A DNA stretch of 64,000 nucleotides, taken from assembly GCA_013368325.1 (NCBI GenBank), contig JAACJK010000225.1, forward strand, positions 186,001 through 250,000, read 5' to 3'. The position numbers were made by a program, and so were the translations under genes. A model generated the notes under the pieces. The model did no database searches and had not been told where the DNA came from. It was given only the letters and a program-made list of their open reading frames with translations. Of this stretch, positions 32,867 to 43,186 are shown in pieces. Source of the DNA: Ephemerocybe angulata (lineage: Eukaryota > Basidiomycota > Agaricomycetes > Agaricales > Psathyrellaceae). Numbering within the stretch: the stretch's first letter is position 1; every line of letters starts with the position of its first letter.

Positions 32867-33683
32867 TGTGATCAGCATCCTCCACTTCGATCCACAGTTT
32901 GTCACAAAACACGGCCTAAGCTCGCCTTGACCTCATATTTACTTGGGAGCGGCCTCAAGTCTCCATTCTTCCACGACGGAGATCATAAGCCGCAGCTTCT
33001 TCCTCAGCTTGGAGCTAGTACGGTATGGCCAGCCATGGCCGTCGTGTAGTGTTCAAAATAACGGGGTTTCCGCAGCTTTTTCGAACGGACTGGGATATAA
33101 TTCGTCACTGTACCCCCACGGCCCCGTTTTGAGGGCGCTTGCCATTCGGGATGGCCGGGATGACGCACGCAGCCTCCGGCATTACCTTACCCACTTGCGA
33201 TTGTCATCTATCGGCGTGGCAGGGCATGGCTCGGGGTTTACGAGTGCCTTAGTCAATGGCCATTTGAAGCTTGACATAAGAGTGGATGCGCCTACTAACT
33301 CTGGTTGAAACAAGAACTTGAAGAAGTTCCACTGACCGGAAAGCCGTTGCTAGCCACAAGGCACAAGGAATGACATCACGTTTACTTTTAGCGCTCAAGC
33401 GCTCGGACCCACAATGCCCCAAATGGCTTCGTTTGTTTAACACAATTGAGTAGATATAAGAGAGCCTTCGCAATGGCGACAACCTGCTTACGAACAAGGT
33501 GCAGTGGGTGTATCTTCAGGAGAAATGTCAGGCCATTGTCCTTGCGTTTTTGTTCTGCCAGGCAGATATGTTCTAGCAATTTCTAGGAGGCGGTGGCTGT
33601 GCTGATCTCCTAAACAGGATTTAGCTCGTGAGGGCGATTGTGTTCTTGACTCTTAACCACCATCTGCTCTACTTGCTGCTGCA
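32867..33683. other. Divergent intergenic region
   Basis: About 800 bp between the minus-strand Ser/Thr-rich gene and the plus-strand RING gene, expected to contain both promoters. No other gene, RNA or repeat was recognised. Confidence 0.5.
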
Positions 33684-36281
33684 ATGGACGGCTATCACGA
33701 CTTTTCTGAGCATTTGAGACAGAACTCTGCCGACGCCGACGCCACCACCAACGCACAGCCTGCTTCTAACCATGCAGAGCCTTCTTCGGAGCCTCAGGCG
33801 CCTCCGACGGCTCGCTCTGCGGGTTCATCACCAACGGCTGACGATGTAGAGATGGCCGACCATAGCTCACCAGCTCGCAACGTTCAGGCAGATAATTCGG
33901 AGTCATCCAACAACTCCCGGGAGGTCGAAATGCAATTCCAAGACCCACCCCTTCCGGAGATCGACCCGGCTGCTCCCTCGAGGTCCAACAATAGGCGCGC
34001 AAGGGTCGACGACGACGACGACGATGAACGTGACAGGCGCCACCCATCGCAACGTATCACCAGCCCTTCCTCCAGCCAGTCCACTCGCCCGCCAACACCT
34101 CGCCTCCCCCGCACCTCAACAACCAATACCCCCTCTCGCTCTGCGACTACCAGTTCGGCGCCGCGCCACCCACCTACCCCCGCAGATCCAACGGCAGCAC
34201 CGACGCAGCCAGCCGCAGCGCCCCATCCATTCCTGTCTGGAGGGATTGCCATTACTTTCGACTTTGGCCCCGATCCTTTCGCTGCTCCAGGCGGTGGCGC
34301 TCCAGCCGCAGGCGAGAATCCTCAAGGAACAGAGCAAACTGGGGCGTTTGGCGGTGAAACTTTCACTAACATGTTTTCTAACCCGGCCTTCCTGCACGAC
34401 TTCCTCGGGCTCGAGCCTGACGTAGACGACCCAGAACGTGCCGAGAGGCTCATCAACGGACTTGAAGAGGTTCCTGTTGGCTTGATAAGGCGCCTGGAGA
34501 AGGTCGGTGGGATAGGGGCGACGGGAACTGAACTCAATGGCGGTGATAGTGGATGTGCAGTTTGTTGGGAGCCGTTGCTTGAGCCAGACGACTCCGACGA
34601 TACCAGCAAGTCAAAGGAGAAGGGGAAGGACAACGACGGGGAGAAGAAGTCGCAACCCAAGATCGTATCGCTGCCTTGTGGCCATGTATTCCACGCGGAT
34701 TGTCTTCGCCCCTGGTTCTCTCGGCCAAAGCAAACCACCTGTCCGACTTGCAGGTTCAACATCGACCCGGAGAACCTAACATTCGTCCCTTTTCGGCAAA
34801 GGCGGGCAGACAACCAAGCTTCTGCAGCAGCATCGACAACCGAGACGGCGGCATCGCAAGCTGCTGGGACAACGAGACCAGCTGCTTCGTCTTCGACTTC
34901 CAGCTTCGGCGAGCTCCCCCGAGGTCGTCCAGCCTCTGCTCCTGTCTCGACACCACCCCCTCGGAGAGCTGGCTCTGAACCACCTCTCAATAGGGTTCCG
35001 CCTCCCACAGCCCCACAGCCTACTCTGATGCAAACTTTTGCCCTTCCTGGAGGGCATGTCGTTATCGTTACCCAACCAAATCCTGCAAATGCCCAAGGTC
35101 AGCCTACGGCTGGTGAGTTCCGCAGTCAGCATATATGTCGCCTGTTGAGACCTGTTATAGTTCCGCGTCCCGCGGAAGGCGCACCTGAGCGCCAGTCTCA
35201 AGCCGATGCTCCTCCACAGTCGACCTCACCAGCTGCAGGTGCAAGCGGACAAGGAGCGTCTCCCTCTACTGCCAGCCGTCCCGTCTTTGGGCCTCCACCA
35301 CCTCCTCCCACTACCGCCGGTGGAAATGTGCCTCCCGGTATGATTGCGTTAGATATCCACTTCACTCCCATGCCCTTCGCTCCTGGTGCTGCGTCGGCAG
35401 GTGCAATCCCCCGGCCGCCTCAGCAAACTCAGGCTCAGACCTCGGCACCTCAACCTACTGCCCCGGTTCCCCCACAAACCCCTCCCCTCCACGTTCCCGG
35501 AGGGTTTGCGGGGTTAAACTTCGGTCGTGCTCCTGGTGTGCCTGGTGTTAGTGCCACTGACATCCTTCGATCCATCTTCAACAACATGTCTCAAACACGC
35601 GCCAGCCAACCTCCTTCGCAGCCGTTGGCGACAGACAATTCTACTCCTTCTGGGAGCGCTCCAGCTGCTACCCCCTCTGCTCCTTCCAACGCGTCAGTCG
35701 ATGCAACTTCTCCCCCTAACGCCGCTGCTGAGGAAGCAGGCCGTAACACCAATAACGACGCCGCCTTCTTTAGATTCCTGGCAAGCGCCATGAGCAACCC
35801 TGCCACCCTGCTCCGCCTTCTTCTCTCAGCAGGGTTGATGGGCGCCGCCGGCATCGGGCTGGGTAGCGGCCCTGGCCCGACCGCTCGTGCCCGCGATACC
35901 CCGAAGAAGGAATGGTCGCCACCTGCTGCACCGGGCCCTAGCCTTCGCCAACGAGTCGAGAGGCGGGAGCGCGAGGCCGGCTTGCGGTGCTCGGCTATCA
36001 GCTGTGGGATTGGGCCTACGGACGACGAGCCCTACATCTCTGATGCCGATGCTTCCGCCAAACAGGTCTCGATTCACGCTGTTGGAGACGAATCGCGCAA
36101 GGTCTGCAACCATACGTTCCATCCGCCCTGCCTTGTTAGCTCGGAGCGGGTCGCTTTGGCCTTGCGGGGCGTCGATGCGCCTGTGGTCGGGAATGACGTG
36201 GAGGTGTCGTGCCCTGTTTGCAGGACACCGGGCTGCATCTCGAAGGCCGACTGGGACGAGGGTGTTCGCGCATTGCAGTGA
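33684..36281 (+). CDS. RING-H2 finger protein, probable E3 ubiquitin ligase, with a second RING-like cluster at the C-terminus
   Basis: The ATG at 33684 begins MDGYHDFSEHLRQNSADADA. The first 250 residues are low-complexity (Pro/Ser/Ala, with a DDDDDDERD run). A RING-H2 near residues 290-360 has CAVC, then SLPCGHVFHADCLRPWF, then CPTC, with a long charged Lys/Asp insert between the second and third ligands. A long Pro/Ala/Ser-rich middle follows. The last 100 residues hold a second cysteine/histidine cluster (CSAISC, VCNHTFHPPCL, CPVC). The frame is open throughout, but 35113-35160 has perfect intron borders (GTGAGT...TTATAG) and is 48 nt long, so it is probably an in-frame intron and the protein about 849 residues. 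The substrate is unknown. Confidence 0.85.
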   Translation: MDGYHDFSEHLRQNSADADATTNAQPASNHAEPSSEPQAPPTARSAGSSPTADDVEMADHSSPARNVQADNSESSNNSREVEMQFQDPPLPEIDPAAPSRSNNRRARVDDDDDDERDRRHPSQRITSPSSSQSTRPPTPRLPRTSTTNTPSRSATTSSAPRHPPTPADPTAAPTQPAAAPHPFLSGGIAITFDFGPDPFAAPGGGAPAAGENPQGTEQTGAFGGETFTNMFSNPAFLHDFLGLEPDVDDPERAERLINGLEEVPVGLIRRLEKVGGIGATGTELNGGDSGCAVCWEPLLEPDDSDDTSKSKEKGKDNDGEKKSQPKIVSLPCGHVFHADCLRPWFSRPKQTTCPTCRFNIDPENLTFVPFRQRRADNQASAAASTTETAASQAAGTTRPAASSSTSSFGELPRGRPASAPVSTPPPRRAGSEPPLNRVPPPTAPQPTLMQTFALPGGHVVIVTQPNPANAQGQPTAGEFRSQHICRLLRPVIVPRPAEGAPERQSQADAPPQSTSPAAGASGQGASPSTASRPVFGPPPPPPTTAGGNVPPGMIALDIHFTPMPFAPGAASAGAIPRPPQQTQAQTSAPQPTAPVPPQTPPLHVPGGFAGLNFGRAPGVPGVSATDILRSIFNNMSQTRASQPPSQPLATDNSTPSGSAPAATPSAPSNASVDATSPPNAAAEEAGRNTNNDAAFFRFLASAMSNPATLLRLLLSAGLMGAAGIGLGSGPGPTARARDTPKKEWSPPAAPGPSLRQRVERREREAGLRCSAISCGIGPTDDEPYISDADASAKQVSIHAVGDESRKVCNHTFHPPCLVSSERVALALRGVDAPVVGNDVEVSCPVCRTPGCISKADWDEGVRALQ
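35113..35160 (+). other. Probable 48-nt in-frame intron in the RING gene
   Basis: It begins GTGAGT and ends TATAG, is a multiple of three, and lacks stops. Translated, it gives a short Cys/His/Arg-containing segment unlike its Pro/Ala-rich surroundings. Removal joins PTA to VPRPAEGAPE. Either an intron or a retained-intron isoform is possible. Confidence 0.6.
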
Positions 36282-37456
36282 TGGGCTACTCCTTCTCTAC
36301 CGTACCTCATTCTGGTGTGTACATCTGTTTCTGACTCCGTCGGCCTTGTCTGACCGTCTTCAAGTTTCTCTAGGTTCTTCTCCATTATGTCATACCCCCT
36401 CTCTTAGCCTGGGTTGTAATTCTTCTGATTCTACCTCTACACCCTATCCCACCATCGTTTCGCTCGTCACTTCCCGCATATGCCCTATATTCCTCTAATA
36501 CCTCCTTTTTCTCCTTTATCGACATTGTACAACATTCCGCACGCACTATTTATTCCATGGTTCCAATGTCTTCTGCATTCCAAGTGTTTCATTCTATTAT
36601 AAGTCCCTGCCTCCTTTCTATGCATCTCATCGTATCGTTGCACTCGTCGCTTGTACTGTATTTGTGTTCTAATGAGAAATAGACTACGATTTGTCATCTC
36701 ATCTATTCTACTCCGATTGTACTCCATAGCCGTGGCTCTGCTTCGCTTCGTGAGTAAGAGTCCTTTCTTCTGATGAACGACAACTGACTTGCCTCTGCAG
36801 CAGCAACGACGACCGCCACACGACCGAAATGACGAGTGCATCACCATCGCTGCCCAGAACAGAAGCCTTCCGACACCGACAGCCGCCGACCGCAAGCGTG
36901 ATATACAGTGAGTAGTCTTTCGTTTTAACCCCCCAGATTCACCGATAAGTGCTTGATACTTCATTCCGGTGACGATAGCTAACGAAGTCTACTCGTAGAA
37001 GTTCTGATCCTGGAGAGTGTGGGACGAAAGAAGACCCTGCAGAAGCGATGCCTATCTGAGCTGTGTTGGTACTAGAACATGAGGGACAGGTTATGAGCGC
37101 TTATTTTCACATATCTGCAAGATAGCTGACGAACTCTATTCAGAGAAGCTCTGAAGGCGGGGAGTGCGTTACAGAGGAAGATGCTTTAGAAGCAGATGCA
37201 TGAGCTCCGTAGTCGTATCTGAACATGAGGGGCGGCTCACAGCTGGCTAGTGCAGTGCGAAATGAAATAAGCGCCCAAACATGGTAGCTTCTGGCTCCCA
37301 CATGCTATACACGTGGCCGAGGTTGCTTGCAGAGCAGCATCGATGGGCTTACTGCGGTGCGTTCGAACTCGGTTTTATACAACTCGCACAGCACACCCCA
37401 TCTACACGGACCCTCAATCTTGACTGCACTTTTCAACACAAACGACAACCCCAGAC
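36282..37456. other. Intergenic region after the RING gene
   Basis: About 1.17 kb with a pyrimidine-rich 3' UTR-like stretch at 36290-36700, a degenerate tandem duplication (listed separately), and the promoter of the next gene. No supported gene. Confidence 0.45.
36975..37239. repeat. Degenerate tandem duplication, two copies, 146-bp period
   Basis: Copy 1 (36975-37092) and copy 2 (37121-37239) both start GATAGCTRACGAA, share AGAAG..CTGA and AGAAGC, and end GAACATGAGGGRC. They align along their whole length with many substitutions, so the duplication is old. No coding role is apparent. Confidence 0.6.
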
Positions 37457-40126
37457 ATGAACATACCTCAGAAAAGTAGTAAGTTGTTCCCCGAGATAGC
37501 GAGTCAAATGCGAACCTCACTTAATCGTCTTTGCATCTAGCCGCGAAGAAAAAGATCGACAAGAAGACTGGAGGGAAGGCTCCCGAATCCCCCAACACTT
37601 CGTCCCAAGGCCATGTCACCCATCACCAAACAAACTACGAGTATTGTAAGCCATACCACTGCTCTCCATAACGAGTTGTCCGGAATTGTCTAACGCGCCG
37701 GCCTGCAGCTGTAGACTCTGTGGGCAGTGCTGTCTTTGGCGACAGCTATGGTAAGCACACAGCGTACTCAACTGAAGAGCATTTGGTTGAACATGTACCT
37801 CACAGGGACCATCATTCAGCATAGCTATCATGGATCGCCTCCCTTGAGTGTGGCAGCCGCCTACTCTGCCCTGGAGAAGAATGTGGCATTGGACGCATCA
37901 CATCACTCAGTTGATCAGGGCGCCGAACTCAAATGCACGAAGGAAACCAGAGAAGCCGTGGAGGAGGAGCTCTTGGACTGGGTTCCGCGTGGCGGTCAGG
38001 ACGAGGAGCCCAAGAGGATCGTGTGGTTGAGGAGCTCTGAAGACCTTGGGTCAGAGGAGAATACGCCCTCCGAATCTGGAGAGAATGATATAGCGCGCTC
38101 CGTTGCGAAGCAGTGCAAGCAGAAGAAGCTACTTGCCGCCGAGTTCTTTTTCTCTTCGCAGGGCGGCCATACAAAGAAGCCATTGATAGCTTCGCTGGCG
38201 CATCAGCTCATACAACACGATTGCTTCCCGGGACTTCGCCAGCACGTTTTGTCGGCAATTCAGCGCTGCCCGGATGTCTTTACAGAGAGCCTGCAGGAGC
38301 AGTTCAACACGCTCATCTTGGGCCCTCTTCGAGAACTTGAGAAGCACGTGGTCGACTCCGACAATGCACCCAAGGTCATTATCATCGGGGGCCTCGACGA
38401 TTGCCAGGCCGATCAGTTCCCTGACGGAGCAGAGGCTGGTACCCGCCTTCAAAGTGTCGAAGACCAAGTCGAAATCCTTACCAACCTGTATGACGCTATC
38501 AACGACTCAGTGTTCCCTTTCCGCGTCCTGATTGCCTGTCGCCCGAAACATTCCATCTGTGACTTCTTCGCCAGAATCGCAGTAACCACGACCCGAAAGG
38601 TACTTCTCAACAAGGAATACGAGCCCGAAGAAGATGTCCGGCTTTTCTACAGGTCGAAGCTGTCCGTCATTCGCCGCCGCTATGGGTACGAATCGCAGTG
38701 GCCAGGGCCAAACAACGAAGACGCCCTCGTTCAAAACGCATCAGGAAATATCCAATTCGCCTCGGCGGCTATGATGTTCGTTGAAGGAGGTGAAGAGCCA
38801 GGCCCGGGGTTTAAAGGGGACAGTCGGACACCAAAGGAGAGGCTTAGTTGCATTCTGGGTTTACTTCCTGCCACAGCGGGCGGGACATCAAACCCTCGCG
38901 AACCGTTGGACCACCTGTACAGAGCTCTGATGAACGCCTGCCCAGACCCATCGCTTTCGATGAAATGGGTCCGTGCCATCCACACTCTTACAACGCAGGG
39001 CCTCGGGGGATCTCCAGAAAGTCAGCAGGGTGTACAGGCATGGCTCGTACGCCTTATCCTGGAGCTGACCCCAGGGGAAGAGGCGCGCGCGTTGACCTCA
39101 TTGTCCCCGATAATGAATCTGCCGAACACCGACGATGTGAAGTGCTATTCATTCTACAACAAGTCGTTCATCAACTTCATCGAGGACCCTGATCGCTGTC
39201 TGGATCTTCATACCTCAGCAGAGGATGTGAAAGATTTTATTACGAACCGGTACTTCCAGACTCTGGCGGAAGGCAAACGTGAGTTTCTCGTGATCTATCT
39301 GCTATCATAGTAACTCATCCAGCAATATCGTTAGAAATCGAGTCCCTCGACGCTATACTCGAAAAGCACAAGCAGCGCGCCGGACAGAGCCCATACCGTC
39401 CAAGTTCGTACACAGCCTTTCATTGCAACAGGGATGTACGACCCAAACAGTGGTATGCTGGTGAAGGCCCGAAGTTCCTTGTCGCATCTACCCTCGCTTT
39501 CTCTTCTAAGGAGGCGTTCATGGCTGCAGAATCTGATATGATGGCATGTAATGTCAAGCGATGGGTCAAGGCGAATTCCGCATTGGAGACCGGTGGCCAT
39601 TCAGAAGAAACGGCCTTCGTCGCTATGTTTCACTTCGTGCACAAATGGGTGAGCAGCCATCTTGGATTAGCTCGACGCGTGATATCCTCCTGACTACGCA
39701 AATATACAGTGCCCTCGGGGCTGGTTTAGTGGATGCCTCCCAGCTTGCAAGCACTGGAGGAAAGAGATGCTTGCCGCTCGGCGTGAAGAAGAAAAGAATG
39801 TCCCGAGTCAGCTGGATCTACTTCTAAATCGATTGGATCACAATCATATGTGCAGATTCCACCCACTGTCAGCGATGCCGCAAGACCAAGAGTGCCAAAT
39901 CTGGAGCTTCTTGCTCGTAGTCGAAGGCTTCTACACATACCTGCTTTACACCAATATGAAGACGACCGCCCTGGTCTCGGCTGGGATATACTACCTCGGA
40001 TGGGGCGCTGCCTTCCTTCTCCTAACCATAGTCTTCAATTTCTGTGTCGGTCTTCTTGTTTTCAACGGTTGCATCCTCTTCATTAGTTTAAGAACGAGGA
40101 GATTTGAGGAAGAGCGCTGGCGCTGA
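37457..40126 (+). CDS. NACHT/STAND-like protein with degenerate Walker A and C-terminal membrane helices
   Basis: Exons begin at the ATG at 37457 (MNIPQKSTAKKKIDKK), with small exons near 37541 and 37710 before the large exon, which ends near 39279. The pre-NACHT linker (CTKETREAVEEELLDWV) and later blocks are typical: KLLAAEFFFSSQGGH, SLAHQLIQHDCFPGLRQHVL, Walker B-like KVIIIGGLDDCQ, VLIACRPKHSICDFF, SGNIQFASAAMMFVEGG, and CYSFYNKSFINFIEDPDRC. The expected P-loop after RIVWLRS is replaced by an acidic stretch ending SGENDIARSVAKQ, with no GK[ST]. Two further exons encode a Trp/Cys-containing region and about two hydrophobic helices (FLLVVEGFYTYLLYT; AAFLLLTIVFNFCVGLLVF) ending FEEERWR. Probably ATP-binding-defective and possibly membrane-anchored. 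Confidence 0.78.
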
Positions 40127-40641
40127 ACCCTGGGCAGGCTCTAGATAATATTTTACTCGTTTGTGAGCTTGCTCCAACTTCCCGTAGTCGGCATATGCTC
40201 TTCTTACGCTTTTTTACTGAGAAATTGTAGATCTCCGTCCCCACTTCGCGCAATCTTACTTGATAGAAATAAGGTGACTCAAAGTTTTGTCAAAGTCACG
40301 GTTGCGCGCTGAGCCCCATTGCAGAGCGCCGTGATGGGATCAGTGCCGCCTCTGATGGTGGCCGTTGTTCCGAGCTCATCACGAACTTTGGCCACTCATC
40401 GAAACCGCCATGACGCTCTGTCCACTCTTTCTTCTTACCCCCACAATCAGTCGGGGCATCCAATATGAATCGCCTGCCACCGAATCAGCATGACGAATGG
40501 CCGGCCAGGAAGTCGCAAACGCCCCCAGTGACGCGCAATGGAGGACCTCCCAGCATTCAATCGGAACCCCCGCTGCGCGGGGTTGACTGTAGGCATAGTC
40601 GAGAACCGTAGGCTGCCCAGCTTTTCCGTAAGAGGTTAATA
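40127..40641. other. Intergenic region before the FunK1-like gene
   Basis: About 515 bp. An alternative ATG at 40465 opens a 41-codon frame with a possible GTAGGC donor near 40589. Splicing it to the acceptor at 40660 gives a stop, so I prefer the start at 40642. Nothing else is seen. Confidence 0.35.
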
Positions 40642-43186
40642 ATGACTAGAAAACCCCACAGGATCCACTCGAACATCACGCGCATTCACCAAGCTCTAGA
40701 GAAGACGCAGGGCATTCAACTGAAAACGATGCTGAGAGCCATGATAATGCTGAAGTACGACAGGGAAGACAGGTCCCAGGCCGAGGCCCCGCTCACACGA
40801 GAAGAGTTTTTTGGGTATGGTGAAGCCCAACTCCGTACCTTAGTTCAGGAAGCAGTCAAGTTTTGTAACGACGCAACGCGCTCGGCAAGTTTGGTTGGAA
40901 AGTTGGAGGAGTTGTGAGCCGTTTCCTTACCCCCACGTACTGACCGCATCTCAACTCATCAATGTCAGGTCTAAGCGTGACTGTGACCACTCGCCGTGTA
41001 CATCCCTCACAATTGGTCTAAACTCTATTCTCGTTGATTTTCATAACCGAGAGGTTGGGCAATTGAAGAGGTGCCCCGACGAAGGCCTTACACTTTATGA
41101 AGTTGGCTCGAACATGATCCTCGACTCCCAACTGCTGATGGAAGTCAGCGACTACAAGAGCAAAAGAAAGCCCAGCATCTACGAGTCCCGGTTTGAAGAC
41201 CTATGCAATTCGGCACCCGACTTAGAAACACCCACTTTCGAAGAGATGGCGGCCATGTTGGAGAAGAGGCAGACTTTGAAGCAGCCAGCTTCGAGGGGCA
41301 AGCCGGAGGTTAGGATCGACTGGTCGGACATAATCAGTTGCGTCGAAGTGAGTGAGGATCAAGGATCGCTGTTGTCGCTTCTGCGCCCAAAGTGGGAGCA
41401 GCGCGACTATTCCTCCAAGTTGATCTTCAAAGATGGTCAGTTTTTCAATTGATACACTCAGGTTGAAAACTTATGCTCTTGACAGACATTATCCAGCGAG
41501 GTGACTGCGATGTGCTGCATCAGCTAAAGCCTGACTGTGATCACAAGGGCCAGGGTAAAGTTGGGACACGGAACGACCTCAAGCGTAATCGGGACCAAGA
41601 AGATAGCGTTGAGGCACCCTCATTCAAGAGGGCGAAGGTGTCTTCTATCAGCGAGAAACACAATCACCGTTTATACAGTGTACATCCAGGGAGGTTGCCG
41701 TCAGAGATACAATGCACCTTCTTCGGCCTGGAGCTGTTGCGTTCAAGATGGGACCGAACGCACGGCATAGTCATGTCGTTTTTAGGTCAGCCTGATATCT
41801 TTCGAGTTGGAATACAAGTCAATAGTGCTCATACCTCACGTTACAGACGGCCAATTCTCATTGCGCTGGTACGACTCACAGGGTTGCATACGGACCCAAG
41901 AGGTCAGCCTATGTGAAGATGAGCTTCCGTTAGTGGTTGCCACCATCGTCCTCCTCCAATGTTTCCGAGGCGTAATGCGAGGCCGGGCTAGCGTCGATCT
42001 GAAGGCCACGATAGGTGGGAATGATATTCGCTTCGAGCTTCCTCTGGCCACGCGTGCGCGCTGGGAGGTAGCCGGCCGTCGCACTGTGGCAGTCCGGCCA
42101 GTAGCTATTAGGCACACTCTGGGCGACCGTGACACAGGCGAGTCGGATAATATCTCGAGCACGACTTTGGAAGATTGCTTCTTCAAATGGTATTGGCGCG
42201 AAGAGACCCGAAAGTCCGAAAGGCACATTGTCGACATAGCTAAGGAGAGGGCGGCCAAGTATCTTCCAAAAGAACATATCTCGGACGTCCTCAACCATCT
42301 TCCGGACATTCACCACTCTGAAGACTTTGAGCCTCTATCCACTCGCCATATCCGCGAGTTTGGTCAACTTGACACAGCCGGTGCGCTAGTCCCTTGCGCG
42401 ATGATGTCGAGGCGGCTTTTGCCGATGGAGACTACCTTCCAGCCGCAAGAGGTCCAGGTCCGACTTTGGGACATTCTTCGCTGTAAGTCCAACCCAAGAG
42501 CTCTGCGAAGGTGTCGCTGAATTCCTTCCCAAGGTTTGACTCTGCTGTGGTCTCTCGGTGTTACACATGGTGATATCAGTCTGGATAATATCATGGCCAC
42601 CCCGCCGAATGAGGACGGCAGAAAATACATGGTCCTCAATGACTTTGATATGGCTACAGTCATGAAGCCTGGGGACGAGTCTCCTCCGAAACAAGGCAGC
42701 GGAATGGGTGGAACGATGCCGTTCATGGCCCTGGAGGTTCTCGAAAGCGCGGATGGATCCATCAAACGCCTCCTTCATCAAGAACTCGAATCCACCTTCT
42801 GGAGCTTGGCATGGTACTGTCATCGGGAATGGAGCTGGAATACGGGGACCTACTTTGATGTACGAAACCGCAAGGCGCACTGGATTCACGGGAGGTTGTA
42901 CCGGAATCCTGATATAGACATGGGAAAAGAGTACTTCCCTCTTCTGCGGAAGATTGGCGCCCTCTTGTACATCGAGGATTTGGAGCTCATGAAGCTCGAG
43001 ACAAAGATACTAGAAGGCCCAGAAGACGAGGGTGGAGAGTTCGTACTCCCCTTCTTCACCGAGATACCGCATATTGTACGCCCAGCAAAAGATTTTCTCT
43101 TGCTCTGTGACAAAGCATTCCCCCGCGACGAAGAGTACAAGTCCTGGCTGTGGATGGATTTTGCTGTAGACAGTGTCCAGGACTAG
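40642..43186 (+). CDS. FunK1-like fungal protein kinase
   Basis: FunK1 kinases are a fungal family expanded in multicellular basidiomycetes; their substrates are unknown. Exons run 40642-40913, then from about 40970 to the donor near 41435, about 41489-41787, about 41846-42482, and 42536-43186. The N-terminal half is family-like but variable, with a basic, possibly nuclear-targeting patch (KRNRDQEDSVEAPSFKRAK). The kinase core shows LLWSLGVTHGDISLDNIMAT, the catalytic loop with HGD in place of HRD, then VLNDFDMATVM (DFD in place of DFG, usual in FunK1) and GTMPFMALEVL followed by LHQELESTFWSLAWYC. The N-lobe glycine loop is not obvious, also typical. The start is uncertain: an exon further upstream may exist. 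The C-terminal kinase half is secure. Confidence 0.82.

Noticed and set aside
40465..40590. Upstream first exon for the FunK1-like gene
   Set aside because: Joining its GTAGGC donor to the acceptor at 40660 gives an immediate stop; an alternative exon structure cannot be excluded.
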